From Chelativorans salis (GTDB lineage: Bacteria > Pseudomonadota > Alphaproteobacteria > Rhizobiales > Rhizobiaceae), in the NCBI RefSeq assembly GCF_025336525.1, contig NZ_JAOCZP010000004.1, positions 487,611 to 551,610 on the forward strand: DNA of 64,000 bases, written 5' to 3'. Below are positions 1 through 8,829 of this stretch, in pieces. The notes below the pieces were generated by a model. The model made no database searches, was not told where the DNA came from, and saw only the letters and a list, made by a program, of their open reading frames with translations. Both the position numbers and the translations under genes were made by a program. Position 1 is the stretch's first letter. Every line of letters begins with the position of its first letter.

Positions 1-1
1 C

Positions 2-2584
2 TTCATCGAGGTGAACCCGCGCATCCAGGTCGAGCACACGGTCACGGAGGAGGTGACCGGTATCGACATCGTCAAGGCGCAGATCCGCATCCTGGAAGGC
101 GAGAAAATCGGCGATCCTCGCTCCGGCGTGCCGGAGCAGGCCGACATCAAGCTTAACGGCCATGCGCTCCAGTGCCGCATCACCACGGAAGATCCGGAGC
201 AGAATTTCATTCCCGACTATGGTCGCATCACCGCCTATCGCGGGGCCACCGGATTCGGCATCCGGCTCGACGGCGGCACGGCCTATTCGGGCGCCGTCAT
301 CACCCGCTTCTATGACCCGCTGCTCGAGAAGGTGACCGCCTGGGCGCCAAGCCCGGACGAGGTGATCCAGCGCATGGACCGGGCGCTGCGCGAGTTTCGC
401 ATCCGCGGCGTTGCCACCAACCTCACCTTCCTCGAAGCCATCATCAGCCATAAGCAGTTCCGCGACGCCACCTACACAACGCGCTTCATCGACGAGACGC
501 CGGAGCTTTTCACGCAGGTCAAGCGTCAGGACCGCGCTACGAAGCTCCTGAACTACCTGGCCGACGTATCGGTGAACGGGCACCCCGAAGCGCGCGACCG
601 GCCGCGGCCGAATCCGGAAGCCGCCGCGCCGCGCGTGCCCTACGTCGATGCGGCAATACCCGACGGCACAAAACAGCGCCTCGACCAGCTGGGTCCGGAA
701 GGTTTCGCCAGATGGATGCGCGAGGAGACGCGTGTGCTGGTGACCGATACGACGATGCGCGACGGGCACCAGTCGCTTTTGGCAACGCGGATGCGCACCT
801 TCGACATAGCCGCTATCGCCGGAGTATATGCGCGCGCCCTGCCGCAGCTCCTGTCGCTGGAATGCTGGGGCGGGGCGACCTTCGATGTTGCCATGCGCTT
901 CCTCACCGAAGACCCGTGGGAGCGGCTGCAGCGGGTACGGGAGGGCGCTCCCAACCTGCTTCTGCAGATGCTTTTGCGCGGGGCGAACGGTGTCGGCTAC
1001 ACCAATTATCCTGACAATGTGGTGCAGTATTTCGTGCGCCAGACGGCAAGGGGCGGCATCGACCTCTTCCGCGTCTTCGACTGCCTCAACTGGGTGGAGA
1101 ACATGCGCGTCGCGATGGATGCCGTGCGCGAAGAAAACAAGCTGTGCGAGGCGGCCATCTGCTACACGGGCGACATCCTCGATCCCGACCGCGCCAAGTA
1201 CGACCTAAAATACTACGTCAACCTGGCCAAGGAGCTGGAAGCGGCGGGCGCTCATATCATCGCCATCAAGGATATGGCCGGGCTCCTGAAGCCTGCGGCG
1301 GCGCGTGCGCTCTTCAAGGCACTCCGCGAGGAGACGGAGCTGCCGCTTCACTTCCACACGCACGACACCTCCGGCATTTCTGCCGCCACGGTGCTTGCGG
1401 CCGTGGAAAGCGGGGTGGATGCTGTGGACGCGGCGATCGACGCGCTGTCCGGCAACACTTCGCAGCCCTGCCTCGGCTCCATCGTCGAAGCGCTGAAGGA
1501 GGATGAGCGGGACACCGGACTCGACCGTGAATGGGTGCGCCGCATCTCGTTCTATTGGGAGGCCGTGCGCAACCAGTACGCCGCGTTTGAGAGCGACCTC
1601 AAAGGGCCGGCTTCGGAGGTCTACCTGCACGAGATGCCGGGCGGCCAGTTCACCAATCTTAAGGAGCAGGCGCGCTCGCTGGGGCTGGAAACGCGCTGGC
1701 ACGAGGTGGCGCGCGCCTATCACGACGTGAACATGATGTTCGGCGACATCGTCAAGGTCACGCCGTCCTCCAAAGTTGTCGGCGACATGGCTCTGATGAT
1801 GGTGAGCCAGGACCTCGCCATTGCCGACGTGGAAAGCCCGGACAAGGATATCGCCTTCCCGGATTCGGTCGTCTCCATGCTGCGCGGCGATCTTGGGCAG
1901 CCGCCCGGCGGTTGGCCGAAGGCGCTGCAGAAGAAGGCGCTGAAGAGCGAGAAGCCGATCACCGTCAGGCCCGGCTCGCTGCTTCAGCCTGCCGATCTCG
2001 AGGCTGACCGCAAGGAACTGGAGGAAAAGCTCGGCCGTGAGGCGAGCGATTTCGAGTTCGCCGCTTGGCTGATGTATCCGAAGGTTTTCCTCGACTTCGC
2101 GACGGCTGCGGAAAACTACGGCCCCGTCAGCGTGCTGCCGACGCCGATCTACTTCTACGGCATGGTGCAGGAAGACGAGATCTTCGTCGACATCGAGCGC
2201 GGCAAGACGCTGGTCATCCGCTGCCTCGCCGTTGGCGAGCCGGACGAAAAGGGCATGGTGACAGTCTTCTTCGAACTGAACGGCCAGCCGCGCCGCGTCA
2301 AGGTGCCGGACCGGCTGCACGGCGCTTCCGCGCTTGCCGTCCGGCGCAAGGCAGAGGCCGGCAACGAGGCCCATGTCGGCGCGCCGATGCCGGGCGTCGT
2401 GTCGTCCGTCGCCGTCAGCGCCGGCCAGGAGGTGAAGGCCGGCGACGTTCTTCTTTCCATCGAGGCAATGAAGATGGAGACGGCCATCCACGCCGAGCGC
2501 GACGGCACGATTTCCGAGGTACTGGTGAAGGCCGGCGACCAAATCGACGCCAAGGATCTGCTTGTGGTCCTGCAGAATGGCTGA
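2..2584 (+). CDS. pyc: Pyruvate carboxylase, 5'-truncated by window edge
   Basis: Biotin enzyme that carboxylates pyruvate to oxaloacetate in the cytoplasm, replenishing the TCA cycle. The reading frame is already open at base 2, so the start lies upstream; about 860 of the usual ~1150 residues are present. In order: the end of the biotin carboxylase domain (FIEVNPRIQVEHTVTEE), the HMGL-like carboxyltransferase domain (VTDTTMRDGHQSLLATR, about residues 240-520), the conserved PYC domain, and the C-terminal biotinyl domain with the acceptor lysine in EAMKMET, about 36 residues from the end. The order BC-CT-BCCP on one chain is that of single-chain pyruvate carboxylase and excludes the two-subunit form and propionyl-CoA carboxylase. 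It ends in TGA. The next gene on the same strand starts 113 bp later and looks unrelated. Confidence 0.97.
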   Translation, partial: FIEVNPRIQVEHTVTEEVTGIDIVKAQIRILEGEKIGDPRSGVPEQADIKLNGHALQCRITTEDPEQNFIPDYGRITAYRGATGFGIRLDGGTAYSGAVITRFYDPLLEKVTAWAPSPDEVIQRMDRALREFRIRGVATNLTFLEAIISHKQFRDATYTTRFIDETPELFTQVKRQDRATKLLNYLADVSVNGHPEARDRPRPNPEAAAPRVPYVDAAIPDGTKQRLDQLGPEGFARWMREETRVLVTDTTMRDGHQSLLATRMRTFDIAAIAGVYARALPQLLSLECWGGATFDVAMRFLTEDPWERLQRVREGAPNLLLQMLLRGANGVGYTNYPDNVVQYFVRQTARGGIDLFRVFDCLNWVENMRVAMDAVREENKLCEAAICYTGDILDPDRAKYDLKYYVNLAKELEAAGAHIIAIKDMAGLLKPAAARALFKALREETELPLHFHTHDTSGISAATVLAAVESGVDAVDAAIDALSGNTSQPCLGSIVEALKEDERDTGLDREWVRRISFYWEAVRNQYAAFESDLKGPASEVYLHEMPGGQFTNLKEQARSLGLETRWHEVARAYHDVNMMFGDIVKVTPSSKVVGDMALMMVSQDLAIADVESPDKDIAFPDSVVSMLRGDLGQPPGGWPKALQKKALKSEKPITVRPGSLLQPADLEADRKELEEKLGREASDFEFAAWLMYPKVFLDFATAAENYGPVSVLPTPIYFYGMVQEDEIFVDIERGKTLVIRCLAVGEPDEKGMVTVFFELNGQPRRVKVPDRLHGASALAVRRKAEAGNEAHVGAPMPGVVSSVAVSAGQEVKAGDVLLSIEAMKMETAIHAERDGTISEVLVKAGDQIDAKDLLVVLQNG

Positions 2585-2604
2585 TCTGGTATTAGACTAG
2601 AGTA

Positions 2605-2618
2605 TTAAATCGATTTAA
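2605..2618. promoter_or_regulatory. Perfect 14-bp palindrome, candidate LacI-type operator
   Basis: TTAAATCGATTTAA is its own reverse complement and lies 80 bp before the ATG of the MFS gene, 21 bp after the pyc stop. A central CG flanked by A/T-rich half-sites is typical of LacI-family operators. No LacI-type regulator is encoded in this window, so the protein partner is unknown. Confidence 0.45.
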
Positions 2619-2697
2619 ACCCTGTGAGTTGGCCGCCGGTGGCCAACCAGTAGGCATTGGTACGACTCCTTTTCCGAGATCAGCTACGGATATCGAC

Positions 2698-3885
2698 ATG
2701 TCACAAGAAAACGCGCTGCATGGCCGTTGGGCCGTTGCCACCTTTTTCTTCGTCAACGGCTTCATGGTCGGCAGTTGGGCGCCGCAGATCCCGTTGCTTG
2801 TGGCGCGCTTCTCACTGACTGAGACGGTGCTTGGCCTGCTTATCCTCATCTTCGGCCTCGGGGCGGTCGTGGCGATGCCGATGTGCGGCTGGCTCATCAG
2901 CCGCCATGGCTCGCGCGCTGTGACGCGGGTGTCCGGGGTCTTGTGTGCCTGCTCGCTCCTCGCCGTCGCCTTGGCACCCGGCATGCCGACGCTGATTGCC
3001 GCGCTCGTGGCTTTCGGTGGTCTTCTGGGCGGCATGGATGTCTCCATGAATTCCAATGCGGTGGTCGTGGAGCGCCGGCTGCAGCGCGCCATCATGTCTT
3101 CCTCGCACGGCTTCTGGAGCCTTGGCGGCTTCGTCGGTGCGGGTGTGGGCGGCGTGCTGGCCGAGCAATGGGGCCATCTGGCGCATGCAGGCGCCGTCAC
3201 CGTCGTTGCGTTGGTGCTGGTGTTCGTCGCCATGCCGAAGCTCATCGTTGAACGCAAGCCGGCGGCGACGGGCAGCGGCGGGTTAAGCGGCTTCCCTCGC
3301 AGCCCGCTGATCTATCTTACCGGTATCGTCGCCCTCTTCTCTATGGCGCCCGAGGGGGCCGTGCTCGATTGGGCCGCCCTTTATCTGCGTCAGGAGATGG
3401 GTGCCGGCCTGGCAACCGCAAGCCTCGCCTTCACCGCCTTTTCCGGGGCTATGGCGCTGATGCGCTTCCTCGGCGACGGCGTGCGCAACCGGCTGGGCGC
3501 GGTAACGACGATGCGGGTGTCGGGAATCATCGCCGCCGTCGGCATGCTTGGCGCGGGGCTTGCGCCCTCGCCGGCGGCCGCCATTCTGGCCTTCGCACTG
3601 GCCGGCCTTGGGATTGCCAATATGGTGCCCATCGCGTTCTCGGCGGCCGGCAACCAGCCCGGCATCTCCTCGGCTGCAGGCATGAGTGTGGCCACGACGA
3701 TCGGCTATTCCGGCATGCTTGCCGCGCCATCCGTCGTGGGCTTTGTGGCCGAGCGGACGGGCTTCACGCCGATCTTCATCGGCTTCGCCGTGCTTCTGGG
3801 GGTGGTGCTTTTGATGTCGAACCTGGTGCGGCCGGCGGACGATATTGCGGAGCAGCCGGCGCCTTCGGCCAGCGCTTCGGGATGA
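2698..3885 (+). CDS. MFS transporter, YbjJ/fucose-permease-like
   Basis: Inner-membrane secondary transporter of the major facilitator superfamily, 395 residues with about 12 hydrophobic segments. The N-terminal half has FFFVNGFMVGSWAPQIPLL and GWLISRHGSR (the loop 2-3 motif), followed by GGMDVSMNSNAVVVE, which resembles the YbjJ-like branch. Start chosen at ATG 2698 because the protein then begins just before the first membrane helix; a TTG at 2629 would add an unlikely leader. The substrate cannot be read from sequence; sugar-type compounds or export of a metabolite are both possible. The gene stands alone, with a palindromic candidate operator upstream and a strong hairpin just past the stop. 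Confidence 0.85.
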   Translation: MSQENALHGRWAVATFFFVNGFMVGSWAPQIPLLVARFSLTETVLGLLILIFGLGAVVAMPMCGWLISRHGSRAVTRVSGVLCACSLLAVALAPGMPTLIAALVAFGGLLGGMDVSMNSNAVVVERRLQRAIMSSSHGFWSLGGFVGAGVGGVLAEQWGHLAHAGAVTVVALVLVFVAMPKLIVERKPAATGSGGLSGFPRSPLIYLTGIVALFSMAPEGAVLDWAALYLRQEMGAGLATASLAFTAFSGAMALMRFLGDGVRNRLGAVTTMRVSGIIAAVGMLGAGLAPSPAAAILAFALAGLGIANMVPIAFSAAGNQPGISSAAGMSVATTIGYSGMLAAPSVVGFVAERTGFTPIFIGFAVLLGVVLLMSNLVRPADDIAEQPAPSASASG

Positions 3886-3898
3886 TCATGCCCCTCGA

Positions 3899-3933
3899 GT
3901 GAGCCTGGACCACCGTCGTCGCTCCAGGCTCAC
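3899..3933. terminator. Hairpin between convergent genes, possible terminator
   Basis: Perfect 11-bp arms (GTGAGCCTGGA at 3899-3909 and TCCAGGCTCAC at 3923-3933) around a 13-nt loop, placed between the convergent MFS and DUF3309 genes. No T-run follows on either strand, so it is not a classical intrinsic terminator, but it could act as a bidirectional stop or mRNA 3' stabiliser. Confidence 0.45.
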
Positions 3934-3973
3934 GGCTCAGGATGGAATTACAACCCCTCGCTCACGCGAGTGC

Positions 3974-4132
3974 TCATATCCTGCCCATCAGGGCCAGAAT
4001 CAGAACCACGAGGAGGATAACGCCGATGATGCCGGAGGGGCCGTAGCCCCAACCGCTCGAATACGGCCACGCCGGTATCGCGCCGAGCAGGACAAGTATC
4101 AATATGATGATGAGAATTGTGCCGAGTGACAT
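3974..4132 (-). CDS. Small DUF3309 membrane protein
   Basis: A 52-residue protein that is nearly all membrane: MSLGTILIIILILVLLGAIP, then a short polar turn WPYSSGWGYGPSG, then a second hydrophobic stretch ending LMGRI. The WPYS-x-GWGYGPSG turn is the hallmark of DUF3309. The function is unknown; members occur widely in alphaproteobacteria. The ATG at 4132 is chosen because the upstream in-frame extension is not conserved in character and AGGAAC sits about 8 nt before it. An EcfG-type promoter lies 38 bp upstream, pointing to a role in the general stress response. Confidence 0.8.
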   Translation of the reverse strand: MSLGTILIIILILVLLGAIPAWPYSSGWGYGPSGIIGVILLVVLILALMGRI

Positions 4133-4169
4133 CGCATTGTTCCTGACTTTAGTGGCATAACGGCGGAAC

Positions 4170-4195
4170 AACGCTTAGCCGGCACGGCAGGTTCC
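4170..4195 (-). promoter_or_regulatory. EcfG (RpoE2)-type promoter of the DUF3309 gene
   Basis: On the minus strand GGAAC (4195-4191) is followed after 17 nt by CGTT (4173-4170), matching the alphaproteobacterial general stress sigma factor consensus GGAAC-N16/17-CGTT. The -10 element is 37 bp from the ATG of the DUF3309 gene. Confidence 0.7.
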
Positions 4196-4215
4196 CCCGC
4201 CGTGCGGGGTCTGAT

Positions 4216-7200
4216 TTATTCGGCGGCTTTGGGGAAGGCCGTAATAGGCGCATCCTCTTCTGACTTCCCGGCGTCCGCATCCTTATCGCGGCGACGGAAG
4301 AGGCGGGCAAGCAGGCTACGGCGCTTTTCGCCCGCCGGCCGCGCTTCGCGGGTGAACACCATCAGCGCCGCCGGCGTGACGATCAGCGTCAGCACCGTGG
4401 CAAAGCTCAGGCCGTAGACGATGGCCCCCGATAGCGAAATCCACCATTGCGTCGATGGAGCGCCGAAGGTGACCTCGCGGTCAGCCAGCTCCAGCCCGAG
4501 ACCGAAGGCGATCGGCAGCACACCGAGTACGGCCGAGATCGCCGTCAGCAGCACCGGGCGCGCGCGCTCGCGGCAGGTCTGGATGATGGCATCATACCTC
4601 TTCATGCCCTCATCGCGCAGCCTGTCATAGGTGTCGATGAGGACGATGTTGTTGTTCACCACCACGCCGGCCAATGCGATCACGCCGATGCCGGACATGA
4701 CGATGCCGAAAGGCTGGCCCGTGATCAGCAGGCCGAGGAAGACGCCGATCGTCGCCATCACCACGGTCATCAGTACCAGAAAGACGCTGGTGAACTTGTT
4801 GAACTGGGCAAGCAGCACCACGAAGATGAGGAAGATCGCCGCACCGAACGCCTTCGACAGAAAGGCTGCGGCCTCGTCGCTCTCTTCACTGGAGCCGGCG
4901 AGCTTCCAGCGGGTGGCGCCCAGATCCATATCGTCGAGCGCCGAGATCACCTGCTGCTGAACCGCCGCTTCCTGAAAGCCGCTGGCGATGTTGGCGGTCA
5001 CAGTAATGGTGCGCTGGGCGTCGATGCGGTTCAGGATGCCGCTGCTCAGCTCCGGCTGGCGGGTAACGAAGTTGGAGATCGGCACCGGTCCCTGCGCGGT
5101 CTGGATCCGAAGCTGGTCCAATGTCGACAGCGTGCGCCGATCCTCCGGCAGACGCAGGCGGATATCCACCGCATCGTCGACGCCGGCGGGTCGATACTCC
5201 GACAGCTTCAGACCGTTGGTCACGAGCTGCACAACGTTGCCGACCGCGGAGGGGCTGACGCCGTACTGGGCGGCCTTGGCCCGGTCGACCTGAACGGCCC
5301 AATCGACGCCCGGCGGGGGAACACCGTTGGCGATGTCTATGACGCCGTCGATCCCCCTCAGCATTTCGGCGACGGCCGTTGCCTGATCGTTGAGACCCTC
5401 GGGATTCGCGGCGGAAAGCTGCACCTGGATGGGCTGGCCCGTGGGCGGGCCGGCATCGGGCACGCGCACCTCGATATCGACGCCGGGCATGCTGGCCATC
5501 TCGGCGCGCAGGTCGTTCAGGATCTCGCCTGCCGGCTTGCGCTCGCGCCAGTCGATGAACTCGTACTGCAGGACGCCGATCACATCCTCGTCGATGTCCT
5601 CGCCGCCGCCACGCGTCTGGCCAACGCGGGTGTAGACGGATTCGATGCCCGGCCAGCCGACCAGCTTCTCCTCCGCCGGCCGCACTAGCCGGTCCATCTC
5701 CTCGAGCGAGAGGTTGCCGCGCGCATGCACGTACATCAGGCCGTATTCGGGCTCGACATCGGGGAAGAACTCGACGCCGGCGCCGTAGTTCGAATAGGCG
5801 ACCTGCACGCCGACCAAGAGGCCAACCGTCAGGAGGAGCACGGTCTTGGGAAAACGCAGGGCCTGCCTCACGAAGCGGATGTACCAGCCGTCCGGCGGCG
5901 GCTCTTCATGCACGTGCGCCTTGGCGACGAGCGCGCCCAATGTGGGCGTGAAGATGAGCGCGTAGATCATCGACGCGGCCAGCGTGACGATCAGCGTGAT
6001 CGGCAGATACTTCATGAACTCGCCGACGATGCCCGGCCAGAAGAGCAGCGGCGAGAAGGCGGCGATGCGCGTCATGGTGGCGGCGATCACCGGGCCGGCC
6101 ATACGCTTGGCGGCGAGCTCGAAGGCCTGCGCCTTCGGCATCCCCTCCGTCATGCGCCGCTCGGCGAATTCGGTGACGATGATGGCGTCGTCCACCAGCA
6201 TGCCGACGGCCAGGATGAGGCTGAACAGCACCACCATGTTGACCGTGTAGCCGCCCATGGAGAGCGCAAAGATGCCCATTAGGAAGGACGCCGGCACGGC
6301 CAGGCCGATGAGCACCGAGGCGCGGCCCGACAGCGTGTAGAGGACGATGATGAAAACCAGGATGATAGCGATCAGCACATGGTTCTGCAGATCGTCCAGC
6401 ATGTCGCGGATGAAGACCGACTTGTCCTGACTGTAGGTGACCGTCACGCCCTCGGGCATGGTCTGGACGAATTCCTCCGACACCTGCTTCACGGCATCGA
6501 CGGTTTCGACCAGATTGGAGCCGACGCGCTTCTTCACCTCGATGGCGATGGCCTTCTGACCGTCGAGGCGTGTGATGGTCTCGGCGTCGGTGAAGGTGGA
6601 GCGGATGGTGGCGAGATCGCGGGCGCGCACCACCGCATCATTGGTCGCCACGATCGGCAGGTTGGCGATATCCTCGACATTCTCGATGAGCGAGGGCACC
6701 TTAACGGCGTAGCGGCCTTCCCCGCCTTCCAGTGCACCGGCGGCGACGAGGCTGTTCGAGGCGTTGACGGCGCTGATGAGCTGGTCGAGCTGCAGCCCAT
6801 AGGAGGTTAGCTTGACGGGGTCGATAACGACTTCAGCCAGTTCGTCGCGTGCACCCTGCAGCGATCCTTCCAGAACCCCGGGAATCTCCTCGATGCGGTC
6901 GCGCAGGTTGCGCGCGGCGGTCGTCAGGGCACGTTCGGGGAGGTCGCCGGAAAGCGTGACGACGAGGACCGGGAACTCCGAGATATTGACTTCGTTGACG
7001 GACGGCTCGTCGGCCCCCGACGGCAGGTCGCGCTCGGCGTCCGACACCTTGGCGCGCACATCCTCGATCGCGTTGGAGAAGTCGTAGCCGGCCTGGAACT
7101 CGACCAGCACGAAGCCGCCGCCCTCATAGGCGGCCGAGCGCATCTCCTTGACGCCCTCCAGGCCCTTGAGCGCGGTCTCCACCGGCCGCAGAAGCAGCCG

Positions 7201-7380
7201 CTCCGAATCCTCGGGCGAGATACCCTGATAGCTCAGGCTGACATAGATGACCGGGATCGGAACATCCGGCTCGGCCTCTTTGGGAATTTCCACATAGGCT
7301 ATCGCGCCGGCGACCACGAAGAACAGCAATATGGACAGCGTGAGCCGTGCATTGCTTATGGCAAGTCGAACAATATCCAT
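4216..7380 (-). CDS. RND efflux transporter permease subunit
   Basis: Proton-driven inner-membrane pump of the resistance-nodulation-division superfamily, 1054 residues, the normal full length. Features: TM1 right at the N terminus (about residues 10-30), periplasmic porter domain with SLSYQGISPEDSERLLLRP, the central TM block with GMLVDDAIIVTEFAERR (TM4, carrying the Asp pair used for proton transfer), a second periplasmic half, and a final TM block. The sequence is closer to the broad AcrB/MexF-like 'efflux RND permease' group than to the heavy-metal CusA type. It is translated 24 bp after the periplasmic adaptor gene and surely co-transcribed. No outer-membrane channel gene is nearby, so a TolC-like protein from elsewhere must complete the pump. 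Confidence 0.93.
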   Translation of the reverse strand: MDIVRLAISNARLTLSILLFFVVAGAIAYVEIPKEAEPDVPIPVIYVSLSYQGISPEDSERLLLRPVETALKGLEGVKEMRSAAYEGGGFVLVEFQAGYDFSNAIEDVRAKVSDAERDLPSGADEPSVNEVNISEFPVLVVTLSGDLPERALTTAARNLRDRIEEIPGVLEGSLQGARDELAEVVIDPVKLTSYGLQLDQLISAVNASNSLVAAGALEGGEGRYAVKVPSLIENVEDIANLPIVATNDAVVRARDLATIRSTFTDAETITRLDGQKAIAIEVKKRVGSNLVETVDAVKQVSEEFVQTMPEGVTVTYSQDKSVFIRDMLDDLQNHVLIAIILVFIIVLYTLSGRASVLIGLAVPASFLMGIFALSMGGYTVNMVVLFSLILAVGMLVDDAIIVTEFAERRMTEGMPKAQAFELAAKRMAGPVIAATMTRIAAFSPLLFWPGIVGEFMKYLPITLIVTLAASMIYALIFTPTLGALVAKAHVHEEPPPDGWYIRFVRQALRFPKTVLLLTVGLLVGVQVAYSNYGAGVEFFPDVEPEYGLMYVHARGNLSLEEMDRLVRPAEEKLVGWPGIESVYTRVGQTRGGGEDIDEDVIGVLQYEFIDWRERKPAGEILNDLRAEMASMPGVDIEVRVPDAGPPTGQPIQVQLSAANPEGLNDQATAVAEMLRGIDGVIDIANGVPPPGVDWAVQVDRAKAAQYGVSPSAVGNVVQLVTNGLKLSEYRPAGVDDAVDIRLRLPEDRRTLSTLDQLRIQTAQGPVPISNFVTRQPELSSGILNRIDAQRTITVTANIASGFQEAAVQQQVISALDDMDLGATRWKLAGSSEESDEAAAFLSKAFGAAIFLIFVVLLAQFNKFTSVFLVLMTVVMATIGVFLGLLITGQPFGIVMSGIGVIALAGVVVNNNIVLIDTYDRLRDEGMKRYDAIIQTCRERARPVLLTAISAVLGVLPIAFGLGLELADREVTFGAPSTQWWISLSGAIVYGLSFATVLTLIVTPAALMVFTREARPAGEKRRSLLARLFRRRDKDADAGKSEEDAPITAFPKAAE

Positions 7381-7404
7381 TAATCGGTGTCCCCGTCGCG
7401 CGCG

Positions 7405-8553
7405 CTACTGCTGCATCGCCTTCTGCATGGCAGGGCTGCCGGCAAGGTTGCCAAGCGTGCTTCCATCGACCGTCTCAATGTTCACCGTCTCTCCGTCTGC
7501 CACCAGGTCCTGACCCGCGACGATGATACGGGCATCCGAAGGAATGCCGGCCAGGTAGAGGGCCTGCGGCGTGTCGTCGACGATGTCGATGGGATAGAAA
7601 TCCACCTTTCCCGAAGGATCCACCGCGCGCACACCCAATTCGCCCTTCGCGTTCAGGGTTACGACCGAGCGCGGCAGGGCCACGGTCTCCACCTTTTGCG
7701 CCAGGACGTTGATCTCCGCCGTCATGCCGGCGGGAATGCGGCCGTCCGGATTGTTGATCGCCACTTCGATGCGATAGGTGCGAGTCTGAGGCGAGGCGGC
7801 ACGGCGCATATGCCGTATCGTGCCGTGCAGCGTCTCGCCGTTGACAAGGCGAACCTCCGCTTCGTCGCCGCGCTGGATATTGCCGAGATCGTGCTCGCTG
7901 ACCTCGCCGACGGCGAGTATGGGGTCGAGCTTCAGCAGCGTGACCACCTCGGCGCCCTGCATCAGAGAGCTACCCTCCTCCGTATGCACCTGGTCTATGA
8001 TGCCCGAAAAGGGAGCGCGCACGGTCACGCGGTCGAGTTCGGCTTCGGCCGTTTCCAGCGCTGAACGGGCATTGGCAACGGCTGAGCTGGCTTCGTCGAG
8101 CTTCAAGGCGGCAATGTTGCCGCTTTGGGCCAGCCGTTCGGCGGCAGCGGCCTCGGCTTCGCGCTGGGCCAGCGTTTGACGCGCGGATTCCACGGCCGCT
8201 CTCTTACCCTCCGTTTCAAGCCGCAGCACAAGATCGCCTTCCTTGACGACGTCGCCCTCGGAGAAGGGAAGCTCTTCGACAATGCCGGCCGAGCGCGCGG
8301 CCAGGACGGTCTGCTTGTCCGCCTCTGTCTGCCCGGAGACACGGATGGTACGTGCATGCTCCACCCGCGACGGCACTACCACCTGGACTGTCCTGAGAAC
8401 GGAGGGGCGTTCCTGCTCGGCTTCGGCGGTTCTGGTGGCCTCGGCTTCCTGGCTCGCACTGCCCACCGAGGAAAATTTTCCTGTTGCAATCCAGGCCGCG
8501 GTTGCGACGAGAACGATGATAGCCGCAACCTTATGGAACTTAATCTTAGGCAT
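7405..8553 (-). CDS. RND efflux periplasmic adaptor (membrane fusion protein)
   Basis: HlyD/AcrA-type adaptor that bridges the RND permease and an outer-membrane channel; 382 residues. The start at ATG 8553 puts a single membrane anchor (about residues 8-25, VAAIIVLVATAAWIATG) at the N terminus; there is no lipobox, so it is anchored by a helix, not by lipid. Then come a barrel-sandwich half (GIVEELPFSEGDVVKEGDLVL), an alpha-hairpin rich in Ala/Glu (AQREAEAAAAERLAQSG), the second lipoyl half (VRAPFSGIIDQVHTEEGS) and beta-barrel domains. An in-frame extension to 8676 is rejected because it would bury the anchor. First gene of the pump operon, divergent from the tetR-type gene. Confidence 0.93.
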   Translation of the reverse strand: MPKIKFHKVAAIIVLVATAAWIATGKFSSVGSASQEAEATRTAEAEQERPSVLRTVQVVVPSRVEHARTIRVSGQTEADKQTVLAARSAGIVEELPFSEGDVVKEGDLVLRLETEGKRAAVESARQTLAQREAEAAAAERLAQSGNIAALKLDEASSAVANARSALETAEAELDRVTVRAPFSGIIDQVHTEEGSSLMQGAEVVTLLKLDPILAVGEVSEHDLGNIQRGDEAEVRLVNGETLHGTIRHMRRAASPQTRTYRIEVAINNPDGRIPAGMTAEINVLAQKVETVALPRSVVTLNAKGELGVRAVDPSGKVDFYPIDIVDDTPQALYLAGIPSDARIIVAGQDLVADGETVNIETVDGSTLGNLAGSPAMQKAMQQ

Positions 8554-8790
8554 GACAATTTCCAGTCTGCTGGACCCCTGCCGAACGCAACAAATTTGTC
8601 CCCATATGGGGACTGCGGGCGGACGGTTCAATTTTGACCGCAGGGCCTGGGTTATTCCCTTACAGCGGTCTTGCACTGCAAAAAAGCCGCATGACCCACC
8701 ACTCCTGACAACAGGTTGTCACCATGGTTGGGTCGTGCTTTCCCGAGAATGCCTCGCTAATACAAAGGTGGCATTTCGAGCAGCGACACA

Positions 8791-8815
8791 TTGACAAATT
8801 GCGTAATTTTGTCAA
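8791..8815. promoter_or_regulatory. Candidate TetR operator between efflux operon and tetR
   Basis: Inverted repeat with 8-bp perfect arms, TTGACAAA (8791-8798) and TTTGTCAA (8808-8815), separated by 9 nt. It sits 15 bp before the ATG of the TetR-family gene, and 238 bp from the start of the divergent efflux operon. The left arm also contains a TTGACA -35-like hexamer, so a bound repressor could occlude RNA polymerase. Confidence 0.7.
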
Positions 8816-8829
8816 CAACCAATTGCACG

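Noticed and set aside
1205..2542. Long open frame (445 codons) on the minus strand inside pyc
   Set aside because: Shadow of the GC-rich pyc frame; low-complexity composition rich in Arg/His/Leu, no domain, and the plus-strand frame encodes a clear enzyme.
4447..5688. 413-codon plus-strand frame within the RND permease
   Set aside because: Antisense shadow; composition rich in Asp/His/Gly/Arg with no recognisable motif.
8791..8829. Earlier TTG start for the TetR gene
   Set aside because: The TTG is the first codon-sized part of the inverted repeat operator; ATG 8830 leads directly to a normal TetR N terminus.
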